From: Melieria omissa
Taxonomy: Eukaryota > Arthropoda > Insecta > Diptera > Ulidiidae
Direction: 5' to 3'
NCBI GenBank assembly: GCA_963971225.1
Contig: OZ020267.1
Span: forward strand, 55,197,590-55,261,589
DNA length: 64,000 bases
Positions 11,511-21,235 of the stretch are shown in pieces; positions within the stretch are counted from its first letter, which is position 1, and the number at the start of each line of letters is the position of its first letter. Under the pieces are notes generated by a model, which saw only the letters and a program-made list of their open reading frames with translations, was not told where the DNA came from and ran no database searches. Both the position numbers and the translations under genes were made by a program.

Positions 11511-12930
11511 TTTCTTAATTGTTCAAATAAATAACGGTCTCCAGGTGGATACAGTCTACACCAGGGGTGCCCAAAACCTTCTCATGGAAGAGCAAATACC
11601 AATACATAAAAATTAATTCATACGCGAAACAACAACAAAACCTACGTCGAAGATAACTGCCGCCGATTTGCACCAACAAAGCATACGGTGCTGTGTGTGT
11701 ATACTAGAATGCACAGCCTATGCCGAAGATCATTTACAAAAACAAATGAGGAATTTGATTCCTCAGCCTATGCTGAAGAGCATTTACAATAACAAATGAG
11801 CAACGTGAGCATAGGGCATGGGCACCTCTGGTCTACACTGAATATTCCAAAGCCTTTGATAGGGTTTCTCATCCAAACCTAATACACAAACGAGTGTCGT
11901 TCAGTCTTCACTGCGTTCTCCGTTCTGAAATGGCTCAAATCATATATAAGGAATCGGCAGTGCATGGTTTTGGTAGATAATGTTCCCTCTGATTCTGAAG
12001 GTAGCATTCTGCCATCTCTGCCTTTGTTTTGTTCATCACTGATATTAGTCGCTGTTCGTTTGCCAAATTCCTGCACTATGCCGGTGATCTTAAAACTTAT
12101 TAAGCCATTGGAATTCCGTCCGTTTCTCTGTTGCTTCAAGCCAATCTTGATCATGTAGACTCTTGGTGTCGTCGCAACTGTCTATTCTTAGACATGAATA
12201 AGTGTTTTCACGTAACCCTTTTCAAGTGTACCTCAGTCCTACAAAATGCCTACAATATCTCGAAAACTACTTTAAAGTCGGTTTGGGAAATTAAAGACCG
12301 GGGAGTTATCTTTGATTAAAAGTTTTCTTCTCTAGTCATGTCCATTCTACCATTTCTGTTTTCTGATCCATATATTTTAAAGTTGCTCCACACCTTGTTT
12401 TGAACCCATCTACATTAGACTATGCCTCGTTCATCTGAGGGCCTTACCAAAAGTGTTGTATCATTAGTGTATCGCATTAAAAGAGAAAACAATCGAGAAA
12501 AATAGAAATCCTTTGCTCTGCGATTCTTTCGATCATCCCATACTCTCTTCATTTCTCGCTGTTAACTCCTTAGTCTGAGCTGCCTTCATAATAGGAGAGC
12601 CATTCGATTCTTATCCTTCGTCTTTGATCTAATTTCGAATGTTGTTAATTGTCCTATTCTGCTCGAGCAAATCTTCTTTAATTTTTCCTATCGAGTGCTT
12701 CGTCATTCTATGCATTTGTAAGTTGGCTTTGCCAACACAAACTATGTGTTGTTGTTGTTGGCCAGAACCTTATCTGAACTTAATAATTTGAGGAAATTAC
12801 AGTTGACTTCTCCTATTCAAAACCTGTTTTACAGAATTGACTGAACCGTGCGCTTAGTTAATCCCATTTCTTACTCTTATATCTAATTTGCTTCGTTCCC
12901 TTAATGGTTATTTTTAGTTTTGTTAATTAA
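11511..12930 (+). mobile_element. Degenerate jockey/CR1-type LINE fragment
   Basis: Conceptual translation shows non-LTR reverse transcriptase landmarks in order. These are QVDTVY...YTEYSKAFDRV (motif A; the sequence is interrupted by a hAT MITE), a degraded PQGS-like block GSILPSLPLF at 12003, YAGDLK for the catalytic YADD box near 12079, LQANLDHVDSWCRRNCL at 12132 and IKDRGVIFD at 12290. A jockey-like tail follows with LHNRRAIRFLSFVFD near 12580. Stops and frameshifts separate the blocks and the 5' ORF and endonuclease are absent. The element is 5'-truncated and dead. Confidence 0.82.
11572..11830. mobile_element. hAT-type MITE nested in LINE
   Basis: The ends CAGGGGTGCCCA and TGGGCACCTCTG are inverted repeats of hAT form. 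An exact 8-bp target duplication GTCTACAC flanks the element (11564-11571 and 11831-11838). Removing the insertion restores the LINE reading QVDTVYTEYSKAF across the junction. Inside, a CCTATGCYGAAGA motif is duplicated. There is no transposase ORF. Confidence 0.92.
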
Positions 12931-12947
12931 TTTAAAGATTAACTTAA

Positions 12948-13479
12948 CCCATATAAGCCCAGCGATTTTTTTTTGTCAATATTCAAATGAAACAGTTTTT
13001 TTTAAGGTGAAATGGGGTCGGGCAATTCAAATTTGGGGTCAAAAAAATTTTTCGATTTTTGGTTTTCGAGATATTTGGTGTTTAATAACACCTAACTATA
13101 AATATATATTGTGGCTATAATATTGGTTTTATGGGAAAACATAAATATATTTTCGAGTGTTTGGTCAATTTTTAACAAGACTGCATAGTTACTTTTTTAA
13201 ATATTATTGTTTTTTAATGTTTTTGGTGCTTTTGATATTATGTCAAAAATTACCTTTTGTTTGGGGAATTCATACAACTGGGAAGAGGTGCGAGAAATGA
13301 ATATATTTATCCCATATTATACAAAATATCCCATGTTAAGTTTTGTAATTCCTTATTACAAATCAGACCATCATATTATGTAAAACTTTCGCGTTTGAAG
13401 TTTAAAAAAGAGCCCAAAAAAATGTATGGAAAATGCTGAAATTTACTGTTCGATTAATTGAACATTGGGCCGATATGGG
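12948..13479. mobile_element. piggyBac-type MITE with TTAA duplications
   Basis: TTAA at 12944-12947 and 13480-13483 flank ends reading CCCATATAAGCCCA and TGGGCCGATATGGG, an imperfect 14-bp inverted repeat starting with CCC. The 532-bp interior is AT-rich with no recognisable transposase. TTAA duplication is the hallmark of piggyBac insertions. Confidence 0.8.
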
Positions 13480-13483
13480 TTAA

Positions 13484-14040
13484 GTTTGCCATCACTCACT
13501 TAGTCTGTAAGAACCTTTTGTTCATTGACGGAATTTTAAATTTTAAATATGTCTTTAAAATTTCAAATTTTAATATGTATTTAAATTTTCAAATTCTGTT
13601 CGGCAAATAAAAATATGGAAAATAAATATTCACCTTACAGACACACGCGAAGGCTTCAAGCCCCAAATACATGTTTCAGTGACTCCCACAAAGGGGATTT
13701 TTGGGCTTAAAACTCCCTCCTAATAAAAATATAGCTGGTGCCAAATATGATTTCACATTGAAATGGGTCTTAAAATATGTACGAAACCCCTCCTCCCCCC
13801 CTTAATGACATCCTATGACACAGAGAACTTCTTTATTACACACATTTTTGGTGGCAATTATGGTTTCAAAATTAACGGACTTTCAAAAGAACTATAAATC
13901 TTGGCAAATAAAATCGTTTGTTTTAAAAGACTTTTTATTCATTGTGTGTGTTTGAACCCATTAAAACTTGTCTGTTTGTTTTGTAATCATGCGTGGCGTG
14001 TTTTGCGAGCTATGAAACTCGCTTAAGTGGCATTTACTCA
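13484..14040. other. Spacer upstream of first IR gene
   Basis: Contains an AT-rich array of AATTTTAAAT-like units at 13540-13600, bounded by TCTGTAAG (13504) and CTTACAGA (13634) as a short inverted pair. A C-rich run lies at 13792-13801. The last about 70 bp (13975-14070) match the sequence before the pseudogene (9990-10085), so the receptor duplication included upstream DNA. No TATA box is obvious. Confidence 0.5.
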
Positions 14041-14101
14041 ATGAAAACTTTTGAATGATTGATTGTTTTGCTCTTTCGACTTTTCTACACAATACAGCCG
14101 G

Positions 14102-16060
14102 ATGGGAAAAGTATTTCACCAGTTCAAAACAATGGTCGCGTCAGGAACCATGTTCGGTCTGGCGGCATTGCTGCTGCTGCTCGTGGCGTTTGTCCACAAC
14201 GGGCTCTCCATCGCAACACCACCAACCAACGCAACCGCCAACTTTAGCTACAAGTTCGAAATTTTGCTGGCGCGCATTGAAGCCGAAAGAGACTTCACCA
14301 CCATTTTGTGGCAGCGTCACAGCGCAGCGGACTGCGTGGACGAGAATCTGGTGGGACACTCTCGCCACCCTGTGGTCATTGCAGACGAGCGAGTGTCGTT
14401 TTACTGGAAGGGCAACTACAGCAGCGAATTGCTGGCCGTGCTCTGCTTGAGCAGCATCGACGACGCCAAGACGCTGCAGCAGCTGGCCGACACGCTGCAT
14501 CACATGCGCACCAGCCGCGTTCTGGTGCTCGTCAGCGGCAACATTCGTGAGACGGTCCAGTCCAAGCTGAATGCATTTTTTCGCAGCTGCATGCACCTGA
14601 AGTTGCCCAACGTTGTGCTGCTGCATCGCGACGGCTTTGATGGGAATCGTTTTCACAGCTACTCGCCGTTTCCGAAATTCACGCTGGAGACGCACAGCTT
14701 CGATGCGGACGCGCCGCTCTTTCCATATCGGTTTGGCAATTTGCTGGGCGGCAAACTAGTCACGCTTCCCGACTGGGTAGTGCCGCGCACCATGCTCTAC
14801 ACGGACGCGCGCACTGGCCGCCCGCGCATGAGCGGCTACGTGGGCAAGTTCCTTCATGCCTTTGCGGAGCACATCAACAGCTCGCTGCACTTCTCCAATG
14901 CATCCAACGGCACCGTCATCTACATGTGGGACGTCAAAGCGGCCGCGCACAACGACTCCGTTGATATAGGCGGCTGTCTGTTGCCCATTCAGGGGGCGTT
15001 AGAGCTGCACGGCTTCAGTTACACTCCAGAGATCGCTCAGTGGTTCATCATGATGCCCCACAGAAATGCTTTGCCCATCTTTGTGCTGCTGCGTTCGCTT
15101 TTCCGCGCGCAACTGCTGGTCGCTCTTGTGTTGCACTATGTGCTGCTCGCGCTGCTCACGGGCCTTCTGGAGGCCAGGATGCGCCGCAACGAGCGCACTG
15201 CGCCCCTGAACACACCCTCGTTTGACGCAGCTCTACGCGGCTTGCTGGGACAGTCGTTTGTGATGCGTCGCAACCCAACACTCGCCGTCAAGTACATTTA
15301 CCTGCTCATCTTTGTGGCCGGGCTGATGTTCTGCACCTACTTCTCGGCCTTTTTCGTTCAGCTGCTTACGGTGCGCCCCGTGCAGAACGAATTATCCAGC
15401 TTGGATGAGGCCCTCCAGCAGGGCATCAAGATTCGACTGGCCGAGGAGGAAATTCGAACCGTGCTTCTTTTCACCGGCAAAAGCTTCTGGCAGGAGTACA
15501 AGTCAGTGTTTGAACTTATCAAATCGTACGACGAATTCCAGATACATCGGCGCACCATGGCGCTGCCGTACGGCTATCCAGTGACCACATCGCTGTGGTC
15601 GGTACTGAGCGAGCAGCAGAATTACTTTGCGCACGACCTATACTACCTGTCCGAGGGATTTCTCCTGTGCGACTTCATGCCGCTTGTGTTTCCGCTGCAT
15701 GAAAACTCCATCTTTCGGGAGCCGCTCAACAACTTTATTGGACGAGTAGGCGAAAACGGCCTGTTCGACTATTGGCACAGCATGACTTTCTACGACTTGG
15801 TTGCCTTGGGTAAAATCGGCTTCGAGGATCTGAGCACGCCGAACACTTTTCGACCACTGGATGTCAGCGATTTCTACTGGATATGGGTCTTCTACGGCGC
15901 TGCGATGGGGTTTTGTGTGTTGGAATTTTCGGTTGAAACTTACTTCATGAAGAAATGTCAGCCAGTCGTTAAGCGGTGTCTGCAGCGCGCAAGAAGAACT
16001 CGGGGTAGAAAGATGTTTAAGAAGTGGAAAGGGAAGGGAAGTGAAGAAAGTGCTTATTGA
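14102..16060 (+). CDS. Divergent ionotropic receptor (chemosensory), IR20a/Ir52-like
   Basis: This would be a ligand-gated cation channel subunit of the insect IR family in the dendritic membrane of chemosensory neurons. From the first ATG it is 652 aa with no intron. A hydrophobic leader GLAALLLLLVAFV sits near residues 19-31. ATGs at 14132 and 14150 give a cleaner signal peptide and may be the true start; 14132 has the better Kozak context. The YTDARTGRPRMSGYVGKF block (about 235-255) belongs to the ligand-binding region. Membrane spans lie at about 335-358, 398-423 (LMFCTYFSAFF, equivalent to the iGluR M3 helix) and 590-607, with pore segment LLGQSF before the second span. The C-terminus is extended about 12 codons past the stop used by its duplicates. 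Size and single-exon form resemble the dipteran Ir52/56/60/67/94 clade; the specific ortholog and ligand are unknown. Confidence 0.9.
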   Translation: MGKVFHQFKTMVASGTMFGLAALLLLLVAFVHNGLSIATPPTNATANFSYKFEILLARIEAERDFTTILWQRHSAADCVDENLVGHSRHPVVIADERVSFYWKGNYSSELLAVLCLSSIDDAKTLQQLADTLHHMRTSRVLVLVSGNIRETVQSKLNAFFRSCMHLKLPNVVLLHRDGFDGNRFHSYSPFPKFTLETHSFDADAPLFPYRFGNLLGGKLVTLPDWVVPRTMLYTDARTGRPRMSGYVGKFLHAFAEHINSSLHFSNASNGTVIYMWDVKAAAHNDSVDIGGCLLPIQGALELHGFSYTPEIAQWFIMMPHRNALPIFVLLRSLFRAQLLVALVLHYVLLALLTGLLEARMRRNERTAPLNTPSFDAALRGLLGQSFVMRRNPTLAVKYIYLLIFVAGLMFCTYFSAFFVQLLTVRPVQNELSSLDEALQQGIKIRLAEEEIRTVLLFTGKSFWQEYKSVFELIKSYDEFQIHRRTMALPYGYPVTTSLWSVLSEQQNYFAHDLYYLSEGFLLCDFMPLVFPLHENSIFREPLNNFIGRVGENGLFDYWHSMTFYDLVALGKIGFEDLSTPNTFRPLDVSDFYWIWVFYGAAMGFCVLEFSVETYFMKKCQPVVKRCLQRARRTRGRKMFKKWKGKGSEESAY

Positions 16061-16305
16061 CAAGTGGAGGACTCTGGGTAGAGAGATTTTGATTGAGTGA
16101 CACGGCGCTGCGATGGGGTTTTGTGTGTTGGAATTTTCGATTGAAACTTACTTCATGAAGAAATGTCAGCCGGTCGTTAAGCGGTGTCTGCAGCGCGCAA
16201 GGAGAACTCGGGGTAGAAAGATGTTTAAGTAGCGGAAAGGGAAGTGAAGAAAGTGCTTATTGACAAGTGGAGGGCTCTGGGTAGAGAGATTTTGATTGAG
16301 TGACT
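15895..16305 (+). repeat. 205-bp tandem duplication over the 3' end of IR gene 1
   Basis: Unit 1 (15895-16102) covers the last 55 codons and the stop of the gene. Unit 2 (16103-16305) repeats CGGCGCTGCGATGGGG through TTTTGATTGAGTGAC with about 98% identity and a 5-bp deletion. A partial third unit follows to about 16380 (AGAAAGTGCTTATTGACAAG). Unit 2 keeps a TAG stop where the gene reads AAG. Confidence 0.9.
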
Positions 16306-16609
16306 GAAAGGAAAGTAAAGAAAGTGCTTATTGACAAGTGGCAAAGAAAAGGGAAAAAATCTAATTTTCAATCAAGAACAAAGTTATTTACATCGATATG
16401 TGGCTTGAAATTTTTGTCGTCTGCTATAAATAATTAAGAGTAATTAGGTGTGTAGCTAAATTTATAGTATTGACATAGCCAGTACTTTTGTGTTGTATGG
16501 ATTATTGACGCGTTTGTCAAGTTATTACTATTTACTTATTAGATGTTTGAGCAGCAAACTGCGTTAAACTTTAGCACTCAACAGTTCATCCTAATACTTA
16601 AGTTCAGAC

Positions 16610-16660
16610 AATTTCGTCAGTTGGTATCATTCAGTTCAGTTCAAAGTTGTTTAGTACAAG
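16610..16660 (+). promoter_or_regulatory. Candidate initiator of IR gene 2
   Basis: TCATTCAGTTCAGTTCAAAG (16628-16647) contains two TCAGTT matches to the fly initiator consensus, about 90 bp before the start codon. No TATA box is seen. Inference from motif and position only. Confidence 0.3.
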
Positions 16661-16721
16661 TTTGAGCAGTTTGAATTTATTTCGTGGTCTACTAGTTTTT
16701 CAAACAGCAACATCAATAGTT

Positions 16722-18590
16722 ATGTGCTTGCAGACGCTGGCGATACTTTTTCTCGGTTTCCTCGTCACAAGTGCCGAGCCAACACTCGACTCAACACTTT
16801 TGGCACAGTCGTCGTCGCAACACTTTGGCGTTCAGTTTCAGCGCTTAATGAGTCGCGTATACGCCGAGAAGTCCTATGACGCCATCTACTGGCAACGCCG
16901 TGCTGCCGCGCACTGCATCGAGGAGGATTTCCAGCTGTATTTCTCGCAGCCCTTTGCCGTCGCGGACGGTGAGGTCAACATCCGCTGGAAGCCCTACTAC
17001 AACAACAAACTGCTGTCCGTGCTCTGCTTGAACAGCACCAGCGACCACGCTATGCTGCTGCGCCTGGCCGACACTTTGCACCACATGCGCAGCGCTCGGG
17101 TGCTGGTCATTGTTGGCGCCGCCCTACAGCGGACCACAGCTCCCAGTCTGCGTGCGTTTTTCAAGCTTTGCGAGCAGCTCAAACTGCTGAATGTCAATCT
17201 ATTCCACGCAGACTTTGCACGGACGCAGCTCTATCACAGCTACACACAGTTTCCCGACTTTGCACTGGAAACTCATCAGCTGAGTGCCGCTCGGCCGCTC
17301 TTTCCCAAACGCTGGCGCAACATGCACCAAAGAGTCCTGTTGACGCTGCCCGATCAGATTGAGCCGCGCACTATGGTCTACACGGACGCGCGCACCGGCC
17401 GCCAGCGCATGAGCGGCTACATGGGCAAGTTCATGCACGCCTTCGCCGACTACTACAACTGCTCGCTGCAGCAGCCCTACCCCTACAACACGTCCAACGA
17501 TTATGTGTTCTACGTGATGGATGTGCGCGAGTTTGCGCACAACGGCACCATCGACATAGGCGCCAGCGTGTCCATGCCGCGTCTTCACAGCGAACCGAAT
17601 GGCTTCTCGTACCCCATCGAAATTATGAAGTGGCAGCTGATGGTTCCCGTACGCAGCGCCATGCCCCTGGATGTGCTGCTGCGCTCCGTCTTCTGCACCA
17701 AGTTTTTCCTTTTCTTCCTGCTGCAGTATGCTCTGCTCTCGCTGCTGACTGTTCTGCTGGAGACACGCGTTAAGCAAACGCGTCGTCCTCACGTACCGGA
17801 CCTGGTCTGCAACAGCACAACGCTGCGCGGTTTGCTGGGACAGTCGTTTGTGATGCGTCGCCACCCAACACTCGCCGTCAAGTACATTTACCTGCTCGTC
17901 TTCCTGGCGGGGCTGATGTTCTGCACCTACTTCTCGGCCTTCTACTTTCAGCTGCTAACAGTGCCGCCCATTCAGCGGCCACCTGCCAATTTCGATGAAG
18001 CGCTCACTCAAGGGCTGCGCATACGCGTCGCCGAGAACGAAATCGAGAGCTTCAAGAATTTCAATGGCGATCATTGGTGGAGGAAGTACCATTCGCTGTT
18101 TGTCGTCCTCAAGACCTACGACGAGTTTCAGCAGTACAGGCGTTCAATGGCGCTGCCCTATGCCTATCCGATCACCTCGTCGCTTTGGCCCGTGATGGCT
18201 GAGCGACAGCGATTCTTCGCCAGCACCATTTATCTGCGCTCGGAAATTTACATATCCAAGTTTATTCTCGTCTCGCTGCCGATTCACGAGAACAGCATCT
18301 ACCGAGAGCCGCTAAACTATCTGATAAGCCTTGTGACCGAAACGGGCCTCTTCAATCACTGGTTCCACATGACCCTCTACGATATGGCGTGGCTCAAACT
18401 CATTTCCTTCGAGGATATCAGCACCAAACGCACCTATCAGCCGCTGAAACTGACCGACTTTAATTGGATTTGGTGTTTCTTTGCGCTAGCGATGGGAATC
18501 TGTGTTGTGGTTTTTCTGTTGGAAGTGTTTGTATGCAGGTTTCAGCATCCAAGAATTTCTCGAGCAGTAGCTAATTTTTTTCTAAATTAG
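16722..18590 (+). CDS. Divergent ionotropic receptor (chemosensory), tandem paralogue
   Basis: This is a 622-aa single-exon IR, 660 bp downstream of its paralogue in the same direction. The ATG at 16722 begins a good signal peptide (MCLQTLAILFLGFLVTSAEP). The open frame extends upstream to a TTG at 16647 but without an ATG. Shared blocks are LLSVLCLNS, LADTLHHMRSARVLVIV, YTDARTGRQRMSGYMGKFMH, LLGQSFVMRR and LMFCTYFSAFYFQLLTV. Membrane spans lie at about 328-350, 388-413 and 580-604. Canonical iGluR glutamate-contact residues cannot be matched, as expected for divergent IRs. The DNA over the pore (17825-17945) is almost identical to gene 1 although the rest of the protein is far more diverged. 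Each gene probably forms heteromers with a broadly expressed co-receptor such as Ir25a (family knowledge, not visible here). Confidence 0.92.
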   Translation: MCLQTLAILFLGFLVTSAEPTLDSTLLAQSSSQHFGVQFQRLMSRVYAEKSYDAIYWQRRAAAHCIEEDFQLYFSQPFAVADGEVNIRWKPYYNNKLLSVLCLNSTSDHAMLLRLADTLHHMRSARVLVIVGAALQRTTAPSLRAFFKLCEQLKLLNVNLFHADFARTQLYHSYTQFPDFALETHQLSAARPLFPKRWRNMHQRVLLTLPDQIEPRTMVYTDARTGRQRMSGYMGKFMHAFADYYNCSLQQPYPYNTSNDYVFYVMDVREFAHNGTIDIGASVSMPRLHSEPNGFSYPIEIMKWQLMVPVRSAMPLDVLLRSVFCTKFFLFFLLQYALLSLLTVLLETRVKQTRRPHVPDLVCNSTTLRGLLGQSFVMRRHPTLAVKYIYLLVFLAGLMFCTYFSAFYFQLLTVPPIQRPPANFDEALTQGLRIRVAENEIESFKNFNGDHWWRKYHSLFVVLKTYDEFQQYRRSMALPYAYPITSSLWPVMAERQRFFASTIYLRSEIYISKFILVSLPIHENSIYREPLNYLISLVTETGLFNHWFHMTLYDMAWLKLISFEDISTKRTYQPLKLTDFNWIWCFFALAMGICVVVFLLEVFVCRFQHPRISRAVANFFLN

Positions 18591-19230
18591 ATTGTCAACC
18601 ATACAAGTGGATAACTAGTTACTGAAGTTGCGAGGATCCAATTAGGGCAACGAAAATATGTGGAGAATGTTTAAAGCAGGATTTTACTTGGGGGTTTGCA
18701 TACAACTTTTGAGCCCAATAACACTTGAAATTATATTTGCCACCTAGAATTTGTTTAAAAAAGATATTTTGAAACCCCGCATTGGTTGGTGACACTGATG
18801 TCGATGACAAAAGATATGTCGATCAGTAAAGTAAGTTTCAAGTATTTTAATTAAGGATTCAGTAGACTTTTTATGTGAAATGTATTAGTTATTAATTTAC
18901 TAAGTAGTATTCAATCATTTGTTTATGCGTAATTTTTATTATCTCCAGCTAAAGTATGTATTTGAATAAATCGGTTGCACCTAAACACTTTCAGTTATTT
19001 ATATTTATGCCAACCAGATATTTGATGCGGATTTTCATGTTCAAATTCAGAACACTTGTAAGCATGGAAGACTTTTATGCTTCTGGAAATTAGTTGGGAA
19101 AGTGAAAAGTCATTGGCAGTTAGTGAAATGAGCTGAAGATCCAACTGATTGAAACTTAGTCGAGGCACATACAACCAATATTTCTATACAGTTTGGACAC
19201 ATTTTTTTACTGCTGGCACTCACCAACGAT
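18591..19230. other. Spacer, no gene
   Basis: AT-rich DNA 3' of the second receptor. The nearest AATAAA is at about 18964, late for a 3' end, so the true poly(A) site is unresolved. Confidence 0.5.
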
Positions 19231-19238
19231 GGGCAGAG

Positions 19239-19266
19239 TATAAATGTAGCAAGGGAAGTCAAGTCA
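19239..19266 (+). promoter_or_regulatory. TATA box and initiator-like core promoter
   Basis: TATAAAT at 19239-19245 is followed 26 bp later by GTCAGAGC (A at 19266), an initiator-like start. An ATG with a signal-peptide-like reading lies 66 bp downstream. The spacing matches fly TATA promoters of small secreted or cuticle proteins. Confidence 0.45.
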
Positions 19267-19331
19267 GAGCAACCGATCGACTCGAGGCAGTCCACTTTGG
19301 GTTCAGTTCAATCAAATTGTAGCCAAAATCT

Positions 19332-19388
19332 ATGAAGACCGTTGTTATAGTGCTGTGCTATGTTATGAAAAAATTATGGAATATTTAA
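19332..19388 (+). pseudogene. Truncated secreted-protein gene start
   Basis: The ATG at 19332 opens MKTVVIVLCYVMKKLWNI and then stops at the TAA that lies in the TTAA target site of the adjoining piggyBac-like element. The basic residue followed by a hydrophobic run is typical of a signal peptide, and a TATA promoter lies at the right distance upstream. Read together, this is the 5' end of a small secreted protein gene interrupted by a transposon. The rest of the coding sequence is not evident after 20456. A short first exon is an alternative, but no strong GT donor is apparent. The family is unknown. Confidence 0.4.
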
Positions 19389-20455
19389 CCCTCTAGCAGG
19401 CCAGTATTTTTTTTCGATGAAAAAATTATAGACGGATCAGAAAAGTCGAAAATGAAGTTATTTTTTCCAATTGATGAGTAGTTTAGCTTCCAGAAGAGAA
19501 AAAAGATACCCCGCCTGTAGGCGGATCTGTCGGCTTAGGAGTGAATAAATAAAATACAATATTGTTGGTTGAAAGTTGGTTCATTATGAGACAACGAATT
19601 AAAAAGTGTAAATAGAAAAGTCAAATTGAAATGTAATTTTCTGCTAAACTTTCTGGTTTTTGCACATTCGATTACCCTTGCGATGCAAAAAATCAGGTAA
19701 ATGGTTATATCCTTCAAAGCGTACATCCGAAGGCGGTATGTAAGTCCTCTTTGGTAGCGGTGACCGGTCGTTTGAAATATTTTTGGACGGCCTACCTGAT
19801 GGTTTACGTTGTCCTTGCAGTTTCTGACAAAGGACAGACGCCACTTCTCTGCGAAGTTTAGGAAGTTCGAATATGGTCGCCCCATGAATACGTCGATGCA
19901 GTAGATACGTATTTACCAATGCCATATCAATAAACTTTGGACTTTGCATCAATTTCAGCTATATTTCCAACAAAACCACCATCATGAGATTAAAAAATGG
20001 GCTTTCTTCTTGCGATGACAATGGCGAATTTTAATAATATTTAATTTAATAAATATTAATTGCTGATGAATGACTGATGGTTAAGTAGCTACTGAAGATA
20101 TATTGCTTATGTTACTGATATTCAAACCTTTGTCTACCACATTACAGAGCAAATCAACAGATGGAATGCTGTCGCACTGCATTGATCAAATTCATATTCA
20201 AAATTTGGAGCCAAAGGATTATTATCGCCTTCGTTATCATCATCGCTAAAATCTCCATTTGACTCTTCAAAGACTCGAGGTCAGAATGCATGCCTTCCAT
20301 GAATTCCACAATTTCTTCATCAGATACATTTTACAGTTTATTACTTCCTCGTCGCCGCATATCTAAACAAATGAAAGGCCAATATGAGCAACAAAGATCG
20401 TAAAATGTTGCGTAGCCTGGCAGGTCCGCCTGTAGGCGGGCAATGATTAGAAGGG
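19389..20455 (-). mobile_element. Deleted piggyBac-like element
   Basis: The left end reads CCCTCTAGCAGGCC directly after TTAA (19385-19388). The right end reads inward as CCCTTCTAATC, and its flank is now TATT. Inside both ends lies a GC palindrome CCGCCTGTAGGCGG (19511-19524, 20427-20440). The minus strand carries piggyBac transposase remnants and, near 20340-20250, an N-terminal-like MRRRGSN...SDEEIVEFMEGM. The 1.07-kb length against 2 kb or more for complete elements indicates a large internal deletion. Confidence 0.75.
19644..19952 (-). pseudogene. piggyBac transposase C-terminal fragment
   Basis: IDMALVNTYLLHRRIHG is the segment ending the catalytic domain in piggyBac transposases. It is followed by FELPKLRREVASVL, a GRPSK linker and RFEGYNHLPDF...RKGNRMCKN, the start of the cysteine-rich C-terminal domain. 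The frame then shifts near 19650 and the last cysteines are lost. The DDD catalytic residues lie in the deleted middle. Inactive. Confidence 0.78.
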
Positions 20456-21188
20456 TATTTTGTAACCTTTCACTTTTGTAACACTTTTTTAAAAGCGTCT
20501 TTGGATTAAGAATACTTTTATCTACTTACCAGTAGTTTTTTGAGCTTTATCAAAAATCTCTAGATATTTTAAATTCATTTCTGAACATTACAACGTTTCA
20601 CAAATTAGTTTTACACTTGTTTGACACAAATTTTACGCTTTAAATAATCCTGGTGCGGAAAATATTACTAAAACGATAAAAAATATCCTTTGAGCATGTA
20701 TTGAACTGTTTTTTAAAGCCTTCTTGGCGATTTAAAACAAAAATGGGGTTTTTCAATTCCTTTGCAAGTTTTCGTTTCTCATTGTAAGTTTTCCTTACTC
20801 AGCAACCCTTCAACAGACAAACACAGCTGAGGCTATACTCCTGTGGCTTCTGATCATAGATACAATACTATATATGTTAACTTTTTTTTACGAAACACGC
20901 CTTCTTTAAAGCAGCACACATACACACAGGTAAAATCCCATACCCGACTTCCTACCCCACCTGATGTATGTATGTACATATGTAGCTGTGTCGCTGCCAA
21001 ACGACCAAGCAATCCCACACTTTAGTCACGTCCCTCACCTTGCAAACTGCAACCGTGTATAATTGAAGAAAAATTGCGGTTATCGTTCACTGCCGGTCGG
21101 CAATTGTTGGCCGCCCTTCAATTTGCTGGCTGCGTCGGTCTCTGCTTTAATTGTTGTGCCCCTTTCACGGGACCGGCTACTTGCCATT

Positions 21189-21190
<2 letters not shown>
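20456..21190. other. Spacer, no gene
   Basis: AT-rich; no recognisable remainder of the interrupted secreted-protein gene. From 20990 on it becomes GC-balanced. Confidence 0.5.

Positions 21191-21231
<41 letters not shown>
21191..21231. repeat. 41-nt T homopolymer
   Basis: An uninterrupted T run of 41 bases, unusually long. It may be the poly(A) tail of a minus-strand retrotransposed copy, though no element body is recognised next to it. Confidence 0.9.

Positions 21232-21235
<4 letters not shown>

Noticed and set aside
14141..14695. 184-codon minus-strand frame inside IR gene 1
   Set aside because: Antisense shadow of the receptor CDS; no domain.
17199..17864. 221-codon minus-strand frame inside IR gene 2
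   Set aside because: Antisense shadow produced by codon bias of the receptor gene.
21191..21231. T41 tract as the poly(A) tail of a retrogene
   Set aside because: No coding or LINE sequence can be recognised beside it, so it is reported only as a homopolymer.
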